Source: Ichthyophis bannanicus
Taxonomy: Eukaryota; Chordata; Amphibia; Gymnophiona; Ichthyophiidae
Direction: 5' to 3'
Length of the DNA: 64,000 nt
NCBI GenBank assembly: GCA_033557465.1
Contig: CM066031.1
Coordinates: 1,670,160,800-1,670,224,799, forward strand
How positions within the stretch are numbered: the stretch's first letter is position 1; every line of letters begins with the position of its first letter. The position numbers were made by a program, and so were the translations under genes. Below are positions 1 through 11,045 of this stretch, in pieces. The notes beneath the pieces are model-generated. The model was not told the origin of the DNA. It saw nothing but the letters and a program-made list of their open reading frames with translations, and did no database searches.

Positions 1-1090
1 TATTTTCGCAAGGTCCTACGGATGTCCAAACGATGAAGGCGCTGCGCCCGGCGCCCTTTAGGCTGATTGAAAAATACCGGTAACGACACCACCTGATTGA
101 CATGAAACAGGGATACCACTTTTGGCAAAAACGATGGTACTGGCCTCAGCACCACCTTAGAATCCGAGAACGACAGAAAAGGCTCTCTACTAGACAAGGC
201 CTGTAGCTCCGAAACTCGCCGAGCAGAAGCCACAGCCACCAAGAATACCACCTTGAGTGTAAGATCCTTCAGAGAAGCCTCCTTCAGCGGTTCAAACGGA
301 GCCTGACCCAATGCCCCCAACACTAAAGGCAGATCCCAGGACGGAACCACGTACCTGCGCGGCGGACGAAGAAGAGCCACCGCCCGCACAAAACGCTTAA
401 CATCCAGATGAACCACCAGCGAAGCCCCCTGGACCTTACCTCTATAACAGGCCAACGCCGCCAACTGCACTTTGAGCGACGCTGCTGCCAAACCTTTCTG
501 AAAACCCTCCTGCAAAAATGACAAAATCTGCGGTATCGATGCCCTCAAGGGAACGAAGTCCCGCTCGGCACACCAAGCTTCGAACACTCGCCAAACTCAT
601 ACATACGCCAACGAAGTGGACCTCATCGCTTTCAGCAAGGTACTCACTACAGCCGCCGAATATCCCTTTGCTGCTAACCGCGCCCGCTCAATAGCCAAGC
701 CATAAGCGAGAACCGATCCACCTGGGGCATGCAAAGAGGGCCCTGCATTAGCAGATCCGGACGACTGGGCAACCGCCAAGGACGCTCCACCAGAAGCCGG
801 ACTAGGTCCGCGTACCACGGCCTTCTCGGCCAATCCGGAGCGACGAGAACCACTCGTCCCCTGTGCCGCTCTATTCGCTGCACCACTCTTCCGATCAACA
901 CCCATGGCGGAAACACATACAGCAGATGCTCCTCCGGCCATTCCTGAATGAGCGCGTCCAGACCTTCTGCCATCCGTTCCTTTCGCCTGCTGAAGAAGCG
1001 AGCTGCCTTTGCGGACTGAAAAGTCGCCATCAGATCCATCACAGGTGTCCCCCAGCGCTCCACCAGCATTGCAAACACCTCCGGATGGAG
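1..1090 (-). pseudogene. Tyrosine recombinase of DIRS A, partial with internal stop
   Basis: The minus-strand translation matches the YR of element B closely: a start near a GLAIERARL-like motif, the STSLAYV segment, then the core-binding and catalytic domains. The RVSELQAL segment carrying the first catalytic arginine is present near positions 215-240. The window edge removes the H-x-x-R and tyrosine boxes. A TGA at 597-599 sits where B has an arginine codon (CGA to TGA), so the frame is interrupted. The 5' part overlaps the RT-RNase H ORF in another frame, as in the sister copies. The enzyme family integrates circular cDNA. Confidence 0.8.
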
Positions 1091-2561
1091 AACCCACTCC
1101 CCCGGATCCACCTTTACCCGGCTTAGAAAATCGGCTTCGACATTGTCCACCCCTGCGACATGCGCCGCCGACAGGGCCAAGAGGTTCCTTTCGGCCCATT
1201 TGAACAAACTTTCTGCTTCTGTCTCCAGCGCCATGCTGCTGGTGCCTCCCTGCCGGTTCACATAGGCCACCGCGGTCGCGTTGTCGGAGAACACCCTCAC
1301 TGCCGTCCCACGAAGCACCGATCCTAACCTCTGCAGAGCCAAGAACACCTCTCGTAATTCCAGCCTGTTGATCGACCAGCCTCTCTCTAGCACGGACCAC
1401 TGCCCCTGTACTAGATGACCCTGACAATGAGCTCCCCAGCCGAACAGGCTGGCATCCGTCGTCAGCGTAACCCACATCGGGACTTCCAAGGGCATCCCGG
1501 CCTCCAGACCCCCAGGCCTTAACCACCAACTCAGAGCCCTGCGAGTCTGAGGAAGACAAACCAGTCTGCGGGACAGACAGTCTCTCTGATGTGACCACCT
1601 TCGCAACAGCGATCATTGTAGGGGAAGCATGTGAGCCCTCGCCCAGGGAACCACTTCCAATGTCGCCGCCATGGTACCTAACAGCTGCAAATATTCCCAG
1701 GCTGTTGGACAGCTCTGAAGGAGAAACCAACGCAGTAACCGACAGAGCTCCAACACCCGTTGCTGTGGCAAGAACACGCGACCCTCGCTGGTGTCGAAGC
1801 GAGCGCCCAAATACTACAGATGTTGAGACGGAAGCAATTTGCTCTTTACCGTATTGATCACCCAACCTAGACTGCGCAACAAAGCGACCACCTTGGACGT
1901 CGCTGCAACACTCTCGTCCCTGGACTTTGCTCTGATTCAACCAATCGTCCAGATATGGATGCACCAACACTCCCTCTCGGCGCAAAGCCGCCGCCACCAC
2001 AACCATCACCTTGGTGAACGTCCGTGGCGCCGTCGCCAGGCCAAACGGAAGCACCTGAAATTGAAAATGACCCATCGGCACCGCAAACCTGAGACACTTC
2101 TGATGCTCTTGCCGAATCGAAATGTGGAGGTAGGCCTCCGAGAGATCCAAGGACGTCAGAAATTCCCCTTTCCTGACCGCTAGTATGACCGATCTGAGCG
2201 TCTCCATGTGAAAATGAGTCACGCGCAAACAGCGGTTGACCTTCTTTAAGTCGAGAATGGGCCGCCAGGACCCCTCTTTCTTGGGGACCACGAAATAAAT
2301 GGAGTATCGACTGCACCCTAACTGGTCGGGCGGCACCGGGACTACGGCTTCGAGGCGCAATAACTTCTGCACGGTTTCGCGCACTGCCCTGCGCTTTGCT
2401 GCCGTGCCACACGGAGACCGAATGAAAAGGTCGGTCACAGGCCGCTGTAGCTCTAGCGCGTACCCTTCTCGAATTACCACCAACACCCACTGGTCAGATG
2501 TGAGCCGGGCCCAGGCAGGGTAAAACTCCCGTAGCCGACCTCCCACGGGAACGAACCCCAC
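674..2561 (-). pseudogene. RT-RNase H-(methyltransferase-like) polyprotein of DIRS A
   Basis: The RT opens after the gag stop with a TSDQWVL segment. It contains a VVPKKEG..RPILDLKKVN block, SLDLSEAYLHI, LPFGLATAPRTFTKVM and the catalytic YLDDW box. Just after YLDDW the frame shifts; the remainder continues at 1810-1613 and 1606-674. RNase H is recognisable from TTDASLFGWGAH, the LELRE glutamate and SDNATAVAYVNRQGG. The following segment (DLMATF..AKAARFFSR, YVFPPWVLIG) lies where DIRS1-group elements carry an adenine-methyltransferase-like domain; that identity is by position and weak motif only. The frameshift makes it a pseudogene unless it is a sequencing error. Confidence 0.85.
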
Positions 2562-2577
2562 CTGAGCCCCCCTGACC

Positions 2578-4080
2578 TCATTGCGACTTTTTGAAGGAAT
2601 TGGCCGAGGTCGAGGAAGCCGACGTAAACCCCCTGTTGGCTCCCCGAAATCCTCGAAACCCTTGGGATCTAGCCGGAAACCTGCCCCTCTGAAAAGGAGC
2701 GCCCCTTGGCACAGTGAAGTGACGAAAATCTCTCAGCTGCTGCCACGGCTTGAAGGCTGAACTGCTCTGCTTCTCCTTACCCTCCGGCAACCTGACGCCC
2801 TTAGACTCTCCCAACTCCTTCACCAACTTCTCTAAATCCTCTCCAAAAAGCAACCTCCCCCAGAAAGGAAGCTTGCTCAACCTGGCTTTGGAAGAGCCAT
2901 CCGCCGACCAATTCCGCAGCCAGAGGCATCTTCTCCCCGCAACCGCTGAACCTATACTCTTTGCAAGCCCTCTTATCAAATCATAATGGATATCAGTGAG
3001 GTATGCTGCTCCGGACTCTAAGCGCGCCGCCTCCTCGACCCCTTCTGCCGAGGAATCGCTCTGAACCCGCTGAGCCTAACATAAGCAAGCCCGTGCAACC
3101 CAGGCTCCACATATGGACGCCTGCATTGACAATGCATTAGCCTCAAAGATCTGTTTGAGCAACGTTTCCAATTTGCGGTCCTGCATATCTTTGAGTGCCG
3201 CCGCACCCTCCACGGGGATAGTCGTCTTCTTCGTCACCGCTACCACCGCTGCATCTACCCGGGGAGCCTTAAACAACTCCCTGTCCTGATCCAAAAGGGG
3301 GTATAACCTTGACATAACCCGCGCTCCCTTAAGCACGGCCTCCGGCGTATCCCACTCTTCTTGAATCATTTCCTTAAATACCCTATGTACTGGAAAGGCT
3401 CTTTGCATCTTCCGAATTGCCTGCAACAGCGGATCCTCCAGGGAAGCGTCCTCCCCCAGTCCAGTGTCCGGCATATTAAGAGCTTTGAGGGATTCCGCAA
3501 TGAGTGCCGGCAGCTCTTCCCGCTGAAACACTCTAACCACGCATGCTTGATCCTCGTGGTCCCTGATCTCCCCTTCCTCGAGATCTTCCAGGTCCCCCTG
3601 CACTTGCTCATCGTCTGACCTTGCCTCCTCCGAACCAAGGGATGGAGCCACCACATCAAACGATGGTCTCCTCCTCTTAGCCCCGCTGGCAGACCCCACT
3701 GCCGACCCCGGAGACCCCGGTCGTTTCTGAGCAGGATCCGCCCTAGAGCCCCCAGCCGCTGACGCTCCCTGCGCCCCGGACAAGGTCTTTTGGAGGATGT
3801 CCAGGAAATCAGTAGAAAAAATGGAAGCCAGACTCGCCGCCCCCGATTGTGGCGGGAAGCCCGGCAGTGACGCTGTCGGCACGCTGCTACCTGTCTCCGG
3901 ACCCCCTAGGGAAGGCGAAGAGGGCCCCGCTCTGTCCTCCGCATCTGCTTTTTCTGCAGACTCCGGGGTGGGATCCATGCCGATGGACCCCAACTCCGGC
4001 GCGCACCCTTTACAAACGCCATCAGGTGACAGGGAACTGCGCTTAACCCCACATAACAAACACAGTTGCTTGGCTGGCAT
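2578..4080 (-). pseudogene. Gag-like protein of DIRS A, one nonsense codon
   Basis: The start is taken at the ATG at 4080 (MPAKQLCLLCGVK), matching the start in B. An N-terminal C-x2-C..C-x2-C pair could bind zinc. A Ser/Pro/Gly-rich region and a strongly acidic stretch (EDLEEGEI) follow. Next is a conserved helical block (VTKKTTIPVEGAAALKDMQDR). After that come SSKARLSKLPF..GRLLFGEDLEKLVKELGESKG and a GFRGFRGAN basic tail typical of nucleic-acid binding. A TAG at 3076-3078 replaces a tryptophan codon of B in the same frame, and the frame is otherwise open to 2578. Expected role: structural protein packaging element RNA. Confidence 0.8.
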
Positions 4081-4849
4081 AATGACTGTAGCCCCTAACA
4101 GCCAAACTGGACCCCTAAACAACCAAAGGAAAACGCACCTATTTATTTTTTTTATTTATTTATTTTTTTACTCAGAGCCCTCCCGGGGGGCTCCCAACCT
4201 GCCCCCTGAAGGAACTATAAGAAAACGAAGCTCCTAAGGGGAGATAACCAAGCCGCCGCTGATCGCTCCAAACGGCACTTTTTCCCACCTCCCGCACACG
4301 CGGTGAGGCCTGGGACCGCTGAAAAGGCGATTCCCGCCCAACACGGCCCGTACACTGCCGACTCCTGTCCCTTACAAAAAGGTAAATGTTCCCCTTACCT
4401 GCTGCCTCGGGAATGTCGGCACTGCACAGACTCTGCGTCCGATGCCATAAAAGGAACCGGACAGCAATAGCAAACCACACACCTGTGCAGTATGTCGTCG
4501 TCAGCGCTGGCAGGCAAGCCTTCTGCCACACTGCGCTATGAGAGACACTGATTCCGTTCCCGCCCAAACGGGACGGTAATCAGTTAGTGCAGGTTACCCC
4601 AACCCCCAGCACCCAGCTGAACTCTCCCAAATAAACGGGGGGGGGGGGAGGGAGAAAGGGGGGGGGGGAGGGAAGAAAAGGTTAGAAATCAAAACACAAA
4701 GGATCTCAAGGCAAATCCAGTGCACCCTTTGAGCCCGACCAATTAAGCTACTCTAACCCAAATAAAATACAGAAAAATATTCTAGTTGCTCTCCTGTCTG
4801 TACACAATCGATCCTCAAGTGAGCCCTGGAACCATTGGGCTCACACCTC

Positions 4850-5007
4850 ACAAGCTGCTTTGGAGACTGAAAAACTGGTGAAGGAGGCAGAGCCAGCCCT
4901 TATATACTGGTGACGTCACAGATCTGAAGTTCTTCAGTCTCCAAAGCTGCTGGTAGAGATTGACAACCCAGAGATTCCGGGACTAGCCTGGAGGGACGAT
5001 CAGGAAG
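4850..5007 (-). repeat. Right terminal repeat of DIRS A with internal hairpin
   Basis: The terminal sequence ends …GGGACTAGCCTGGAGGGACGATCAGGAAG, read as two short parts. It shares the CTAGCC and GATCAGGAAG blocks with the right end of B. Inside it, GCTGCTTTGGAGACTGAA (about 4855-4872) is repeated inverted near 4937-4957, so this end could fold into a hairpin about 100 bp long. Confidence 0.65.
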
Positions 5008-5050
5008 ATGAAATTAGGCTTACCTGCTAATTGTAGTTCCTGGAGTGGAC

Positions 5051-5175
5051 ACAGGCTAGTCCCGAAACCTCTGGGTTCCCCATCTCATGTAGCAGCTTGG
5101 AGACTGAGAAACTCCTCTTTTTGTGACATCACTGGTATATCCTCTCTGGATCCGCCTCGAGTCACCAGTTACCTA
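5051..5175 (+). repeat. Left inverted terminal repeat of DIRS B
   Basis: It pairs as an inverted repeat with about 10908-11027. It includes the CTCATGTAGCAGCTTGGAGA and TCTGGATCCGCCTCGAGTCA blocks, both visible in reverse complement at the right end. Confidence 0.9.
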
Positions 5176-5445
5176 CTGACAAAGCAGACTCACCGGAGCA
5201 ACAAGTAAGAATCCAGAAATAACAATAAACTAACTAGAACTGCTCCAACCCTTTAACCAACTGTGACTTTAGTCTGATCAGACCACACCCCCGTCCCGAA
5301 GGAAGGAAAGTGTACCCGAAAACAGCAGCATACTGAGGCGAAACCTCCTGTAACCCCAGAATCCCTGCAAATACTGGCAGAACTTACCGGTAAGGCATCC
5401 GTAACGCTTCAGGCTCCTTAAACTGCGAAACACTAGGGAGGGATA

Positions 5446-5542
5446 CGGGACTAGCCTGTGTCCACTCCAGGAACTACAATTAGCAGGTAAGCCTAATTTC
5501 ATCTTCCTGATCGTGTCCACAGGCTAGTCCCGAAACTTCTGG
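5446..5542 (-). repeat. Internal complementary region (ICR) of DIRS B
   Basis: Bases 5446-5502 are the reverse complement of the left end (5008-5064). Bases 5503-5542 are the reverse complement of the right end, apart from one difference. The two halves meet at 5502/5503, so the ICR reads as the reverse complement of the circle junction. In the DIRS replication model it guides end joining of the single-stranded cDNA into a circle. It fixes both element boundaries precisely. Confidence 0.92.
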
Positions 5543-5569
5543 GTAGTACCAGAGCAGTGAAGAGACTCT

Positions 5570-7033
5570 TCAAGTACGGGGAGGGGTATGCAAACCAGCC
5601 TGAAGCACAGCCGCCCCGAAAGCGACTTCCTCCCGCCGTTGAAGGTCCAACCGATAGTGCTTCACAAAAGAATTCAACGACGACCAGGTCGCCGCCCTAC
5701 AAATCTCCCCTGGAGACACCAACCGACGATCTGCCCAAGAGGCGGCCTGAGCCCTGGTAGAGTGGGCTCGCAAACCCGCCGGCACCGGCTTCCCCTTCAA
5801 GACATATGCCGATGCAATGGCTTCCTTAAGCCATCTAGAAATAGACGCTTTGGACGCCGCTTCGCCCTTTCTCAGCCCTGCGAAAAGCACAAAAAGCCTG
5901 ACCGACTTCTGAAAGGACTCCGTTCGCCGAATATACTTCTTTAAGGCACGGCCAACGTCCAAACGGTGCAGCCTCTCCGACGCCGCTTCGCGTGCACTCC
6001 CCGAGAAGGCCGGCAACGAGATATCCTGACTCACATGGAACGGCGAGACGACCTTCGGCAGAAAAGCCGGCACCGTCCGCAGTACCACCTTTGACGCAAA
6101 GAAGGAGAGGTAAGGCTCCCGGCACGACAAAGCCTGCAGTTCAGAGATCCGCCGGGCAGAACACACCGCCACCAAAAAAATCACCTTTAGCGTAAGGTCC
6201 TTGAGAGTCGCCCGGGACAGAGGCTCAAAAGGCTCGCGCTCGAGGGCTTCCAGCACGAACGGGAGGTGCCACTGGGGCACGATCTGCCGCAACGGAGGGC
6301 GCAGGATGGATACCGCCCGTAAAAAATGCTTGACGTCCCCCTGAGAACCAAGCGACTGACCTCCTACCCTGCCCCTGTAACAGGACAGGGCAGCGACTTG
6401 CACACGCAGGGAGGCGGCTGCTAAGCCCTTATCAAAACCATCTTGCAGGAATTCCAAGATATGAGGCACAGAGGCCTTTAGATGCCTGCACCCCTTAGCT
6501 CCGCACCAGGACTCAAAGATCTGCCAAATACGGACGTAGGCTAACGAAGTTGACCGCCGGTGGGCCCTCAATAAAGTCGCAATGACCGCCGACGAGTGAC
6601 CCTGGGAGCTCAGCCGCGCCCGCTCAAGAGCCAGGCCGTAAGCGAGAACCAATCCACGTGCGGCATGAATAGGGGGCCCTGCGACAGAAGGTCCGGCAGG
6701 GCTGGAAGACGCCACGGTTTTGCGACCAACAACCGCACCAGGTCCCCGTACCAGGGCCGTCGAGGCCAGTCCGGGGCTATCAGAATGACCTGTCCCCGGA
6801 ACCTGTCTATGCACTGTATCACGCGGCCGATCAGAACCCACGGCGGGAAGACGTAGAGCAACTGGCCCTCCGGCCAGACCTGAATGAGAGCGTCCAGGCC
6901 TTCCGACATTCTCTCTCTCTGCCTGCTGTAAAAACGACTTGCCTTTGCCGAGGCGAAGGTCGCCATGAGATCCATGACCGGCTCGCCCCACCTGCGGACC
7001 ACCATCCGGAAGACGTCGGGATGCAGGACCCAC
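5570..7033 (-). CDS. Tyrosine recombinase (YR) of DIRS B, open reading frame
   Basis: 487 residues from the ATG at 7033 to the stop at 5570, placed just before the ICR. The catalytic tetrad is complete: Arg295 in SARRISELQAL, His424 and Arg427 in RAHSTRAQAAS, and Tyr460 in FVKHYRLD. The region around STSLAYVRIWQIFESW (about 161-176) begins the core-binding domain. The first 130 or so residues are Gly/Ser/Pro-rich, lie over the RT-RNase H ORF in another frame, and may be dispensable, so the real start could be further downstream. Role: integrates the circular cDNA of the element by site-specific strand exchange, probably in the nucleus. I see no broken frame or lost catalytic residue. Confidence 0.88.
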   Translation of the reverse strand: MGPASRRLPDGGPQVGRAGHGSHGDLRLGKGKSFLQQAERENVGRPGRSHSGLAGGPVALRLPAVGSDRPRDTVHRQVPGTGHSDSPGLASTALVRGPGAVVGRKTVASSSPAGPSVAGPPIHAARGLVLAYGLALERARLSSQGHSSAVIATLLRAHRRSTSLAYVRIWQIFESWCGAKGCRHLKASVPHILEFLQDGFDKGLAAASLRVQVAALSCYRGRVGGQSLGSQGDVKHFLRAVSILRPPLRQIVPQWHLPFVLEALEREPFEPLSRATLKDLTLKVIFLVAVCSARRISELQALSCREPYLSFFASKVVLRTVPAFLPKVVSPFHVSQDISLPAFSGSAREAASERLHRLDVGRALKKYIRRTESFQKSVRLFVLFAGLRKGEAASKASISRWLKEAIASAYVLKGKPVPAGLRAHSTRAQAASWADRRLVSPGEICRAATWSSLNSFVKHYRLDLQRREEVAFGAAVLQAGLHTPPRT

Positions 7034-8508
7034 TCCCCCAGGTCCACTCTGACCCGGCTGAGGAAGTCAGCCTGAACATTGTCTACCCCGGCCATGTGCG
7101 CCACCGAGAGATCCAGCAGGTGGGATTCCGCCCAACAGCACAGCTCTCCGGCCTCCTCCTCGAGCGCCACGCTGCTGGTTCCCCCTTGCTTGTTGACATA
7201 GGCCACCGCCGTCGCATTGTCGGAAAACACCCGGACGGCCCTTCCGACGAGGAGGGAGTGGAAGCTTCACAACGCCAGCGCTATGGCACGCAGCTCCAAT
7301 CTGTTGATCGGCCACAGCCGTTCCTGAGCATTCCACTGACCCTGCGAGAAACTGCCTTGGCAGTGAGTTCCCCAGCCGAGGAGGCTGGCATCGGTCGTCA
7401 GAGGAACCCAGGCTGGGGACTCCATATCCTTGCCGCGGTCCAGCGAATTGGGAAGAAGCCACCACCGCAGGGTCTGCCGAACCCCCTCCGGGCATGGGAG
7501 CCTCTGGGACAGCGGGTCCCGCTGAGGCGACCAGCGCCGAAGGAGCGCTCCCTGCAAGGGTCGCATGTGCGCCCTCGCCCACGGTACGGTTTCTATGGTC
7601 GCCGCCATGGTGCCCAGCAGCTGCAGGTAAAGCCAGGCCGTTGGCGACCCTAATGTCAAGAACTTGGCTACCAGACCCCGTAGGTCCAGTGCCCGCTTGT
7701 CCGTGAGGAAGACCTTCCCCACGCGCGTGTCAAACCGGGCCCCCAGGTACTCCAGATTCTGCGACGGCACTAAGCGACTCTTCGAAAGGTTGACTATCCA
7801 ACCGAGCCCTTCGAGGAAGGCTACCACTCTGGCCGTCGTCACCACGCTCTCTGTCCGAGACTTCGCTCTGATCAGCCAATCGTCTAGATAGGGATGCACC
7901 AGGATGCCTTCTTTCCGCAAGGCCGCTGCTACCACTACCATAACCTTCGTGAAAATCCGCGGAGCCGTTGCCAGACCAAAGGGTAGCGCCCGGAACTGGA
8001 AGTGACCGAAGGGAAGCGCGAAACGGAGGAACCTGTGGTGGTCCGGACGTATGGGGATGTGAAGGTAGGCCTCGGACAAATCTAGCGAGGTGAGGAACTC
8101 TCCCTTCTGCACCGCCACGATAACCGACTGCAGTGTTTCCATGTGAAAATGGGACACCCGGAGACAGCGATTCACGCCCTTGAGATCCAGAATGGGCCGT
8201 ACCCCACGTCATTTTTCGGGACAACGAAGTATATGGAGTATCGACCGCTGCCGCATTGTTCCGGTGGAACCGGAACAATGGCCCGGAGCGCCAGAAGCTT
8301 TTGCACGGTCTCCCGGAGAACCGTCCGTTTGGCGAGCGACCTGCCGGGGGACCGCACAAAGAACTCTCACGGGCCGCTGAAACTCCAGCGTATAACCCTC
8401 TCGGATGACCTCCAGAACCCACTGATCGGAAGTGATTTGGGCCCAGGCAGGATAAAACTCCTGCAGTCACCCCCCGATGGCCAGAGGAGGCTGCTGGGCC
8501 CCCCTTAT
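6610..8508 (-). pseudogene. RT-RNase H-(methyltransferase-like) gene of DIRS B
   Basis: It begins right after the gag stop. The N-terminal fingers are disrupted by at least two small frameshifts (near 8370 and 8205). From 8175 the frame is open through SLDLSEAYLHIPI, LPFGLATAPRIFTKVM and the catalytic VHPYLDDWLIR to RNase H (TTDASLLGWGTH, LELRAI). A TGA at 7267-7269 interrupts it. The same frame then resumes with FSDNATAVAYVNKQGG, DFLSRV and the FPPWVLIG segment to the stop at 6610. The last third overlaps the YR frame. It would supply reverse transcription for the element, but as read it is broken. Confidence 0.85.
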
Positions 8509-8509
8509 C

Positions 8510-9991
8510 TCATTGTGGCTTTTTGGAGAGGAAAGAGGACGAGGAGGCCGCACCGAAGCCCCGGCCCGCCCCCCGAAACCCCCGGAAGCCTTGGGACCTG
8601 TTAGGGAAACGACCGCGAGGGAAGGAACTGAAGCGCAGAAAACGGAACCGGCGGAACTCCCGCTGTTGACCCCTGCCCGCCGGGGCTGGCCGCCCAGATC
8701 TGGGCTTGTCCTCAGGCAACCGACCCCCTTTGGACTCCCCAAGATCTTTAACCAGCTTCTCTAGGTCTTCCCCGAAGAGCAGCCGACCCTTAAAGGGAAG
8801 TTTACTCAACCGAGCCTTGGAGGAAGTATCCGCGGCCCAGTTACGTAACCACAAGTAGCGGCGCGCTGCCACGGCCGAGGCCATACTTTTGGACAAACCG
8901 CGCATGAGATCATAATGAATATCCGCCAGATAAGCCGCCCCTGACTCCAATCTGGCCGCCTCCTCCGACAAAACGCTTTCCTGACCAGTATGCACCCGCT
9001 GGGACCAGCGCAAGCAAGCTCTGGCCACCCAGGCCCCGCATATAGCGGCCTGAAGCAATAGGGCATTAACATCGAACACCTGTCTTAACAGCACATCCAA
9101 CTTTCGGTCTTGAGAGTCCTTAAGGGCCGCACCACCCTCAACCGGGATGGTAGTCTTCTTAGTTACTGCGGAGACAGCCGCGTCCACCTTCGGAGATCTA
9201 AACACCTCCTTGTCAGCCTCCACCAGAGGATACAGGCGGCTCATGACGCGCGCCCCTCTCAACAGAGCCTCTGGGGTATTCCATTCCTCCTGAATCATCT
9301 CGCGAAACACTCAGTGCACCGGAAAAACGCTCTGGCTTTTCCGGAAAACCTGCAACAAAGGGTCCTCTAGGGTCTCCTCCTCTTGCGAACCCGGAACCGG
9401 AATGTTCAACACCTTCAAGGCCTCCGCGATTAGGGCCGGCAATTCCTCTCGACGGAAGACCCTTACCACTCGGGCTTGATCCTCAGTGTCAGCCAGCTCA
9501 CCTTCCTCCAGCTCTTCTTCTAAATCCAGGCTCAAACCTTCCTCATCCGACAGGGGCCCCTCAGAGGCCAATGACTGTTCCGCGCCAGCCCCCACACCAC
9601 GTGGTCTCTTAACCCCGTGTGGAAGGTCTTCTAGCGGACCCTGAGCAGAGGGCCGCTTCACCGTGCGCCCGCATACCGTAGCTTTCGGCTGCTGCGCGTT
9701 ACCCAGGGCGGACTGCTGCAGCAATAAAAGAAAATCAGGAGAAAAAACAGATGCCAGTTGCTGAGGCCAGGCCACCGGCGACGCAGTAAGCTCCACCGCA
9801 GAGGAGGGCCCTGCCACCGGCTCCGCCTGCGGGAACTAGGAAGCCTGTGAGGTAGAAGGCTGTGCGCTGGGTCCTAACGCTTCCCCTCTCTCCTGCTCCG
9901 TCCCGGAGGCGTCCCTCACACACAACTTACACACCCCCGACTCTGTGGCCTTCTTAGCGCCACAGACTACGCACAGAGGTTTTGAGGGCAT
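8510..9991 (-). pseudogene. Gag-like protein of DIRS B, two in-frame stops
   Basis: The start is the ATG at 9991 (MPSKPLCVVCGAKK) with a C-x2-C..C-x2-C pair. One frame runs to 8510 but contains a TAG at 9836-9838 and a TGA at 9311-9313. The latter stands at an arginine codon of copy A (FPVHRVF). Other landmarks are the acidic EEELEEGEL run, VTKKTTIPVEGGAALKD, KARLSKLPFKGRLLFGEDLE and a GFRGFRGAGRG basic tail. The two stops suggest early decay of an otherwise well-conserved gag, or tolerated stops in a copy mobilised in trans. Confidence 0.8.
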
Positions 9992-10907
9992 GGTAAAAGC
10001 GAAAACAAACCCACCAAAACTGGGGCTATTCCCAATCACCCCCGCAGGAAAAGGAAAGAGGATCCGGACCCAGGACCGGGCGAATAGAACGGGTACCTTC
10101 TCAAAACAGGTTTGCAATTGAGCACTGGAGCCCCGCCTATTAAATCCTACCAGTGCTCCGTTATTTATATTTTTTATTCTTATCTTTTTTTTTTTTTTTT
10201 TTTTTACAAAGATCTTACACTAACGCGGTCCCGAGAGCCTAAGGCTCGCTTCAGGGTATTCCAGCAATCCTCCGGGAAGAAAATCCCAGCCTGTACGCCC
10301 AGGCCCCGGGGCCTGAAAAACAGAATGCACGTGGCGGCAGGCCTGAAGCCTGGTTCGCGCCAAAAACTGCACTGCCGGGTTATCACTTAGAGTGCGCGGC
10401 CGCTTACCTGCGCCGGGAGCAGCGGAGCTTTAGCCCGGTCAATCCCGTCTGCCACCTCCTCCCGGAGCCCGACTTCGAACCGGGAGGGGGGGGGGGCTCT
10501 GAACGCTTAAGAAGCGCCTTTTCTCCTCCTCCTACCTCGTGTAGCCACTGCTCAGTTGCCAGGCGTGCTTGCAGGCAAACTTCTGCTTGACGCCGGCAGT
10601 GCTGAGATACCGCTCCCACCAAGCCAGGTAAGACCGGAGCTGCTTCGTACGGGGGGATAACGCTAAGCAGAGATCCCGAGGCCCCGAAGGGAGACAGGAA
10701 GACGGGAGGAGGGACCCGGAGCAGAGGTCAGGCCTGACAGAACTTAAAGGCACAGACACCCAAACCCCAGGTCTCTTAAGCTTGTATAATTGGTTGTTAA
10801 GTTTAACCCAAAGCAAAATGTCCTAAAAGCAAACTACTCTATTCCCATTTGTTTCTCCAATGAGCCCACCACTGGGCTCACATCCATCCAGCTGCTTGGA
10901 GACTGAG

Positions 10908-11045
10908 GTAACTGGTGACTCGAGGCGGATCCAGAGAGGATATACCAGTGATGTCACAAAAAGAGGAGTTTCTCAGTCTCCAAGCTGCTACATGAGATGG
11001 GGAACCCAGAGGTTTCGGGACTAGCCTGTGGACACGATCAGGAAG
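10908..11045 (-). repeat. Right inverted terminal repeat of DIRS B
   Basis: Inverted partner of 5051-5175, extended by the unique end …GTGGACACGATCAGGAAG. The final G at 11045 may equally be the first base of element E. Confidence 0.88.

Larger units (their letters stand above)
1..5007 (-). mobile_element. DIRS element A (alpha family), truncated by window edge
   Basis: This is a tyrosine-recombinase retrotransposon read right to left: right terminal repeat, leader, gag, RT-RNase H and the start of YR. Its left terminal repeat and ICR lie outside the window. Its right end at 5007 (…GATCAGGAAG) abuts the left end of element B directly. The leader at 4081-4850 holds no gene. It contains a T/A-rich run near 4140-4172 and a G/A homopurine run near 4636-4672. 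All three genes are related to those of B but carry nonsense codons or frameshifts, so this copy looks inactive. Assignment to DIRS rests on gene content, gene order and end structure. Confidence 0.88.
5008..11045 (-). mobile_element. DIRS element B (alpha family), full length, youngest-looking copy
   Basis: This is a complete 6.0-kb element: left terminal repeat, ICR, YR, overlapping RT-RNase H, gag, leader and right terminal repeat. The block at 5051-5175 (CACAGGCTAGTCCCG…) is repeated inverted at about 10908-11027 with no mismatch that I can see, which implies recent insertion or homogenisation. The left end starts ATGAAATTAGG and the right end stops …GATCAGGAAG; both are read from the ICR junction. 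It abuts A on the left and E on the right with no intervening bases. CpG content is high. The YR frame is open, while gag and RT carry a few stops or shifts. Confidence 0.92.

Noticed and set aside
597..2561. A single 654-residue protein
   Set aside because: Only the first third (RT) and last part (YR N-terminus) match element proteins. The middle is an out-of-frame reading of RNase H, and the two ends share a frame only because of an indel.
3797..4237. 146-residue plus-strand open frame
   Set aside because: Antisense of gag plus leader of element A; no domain, no conservation in B.
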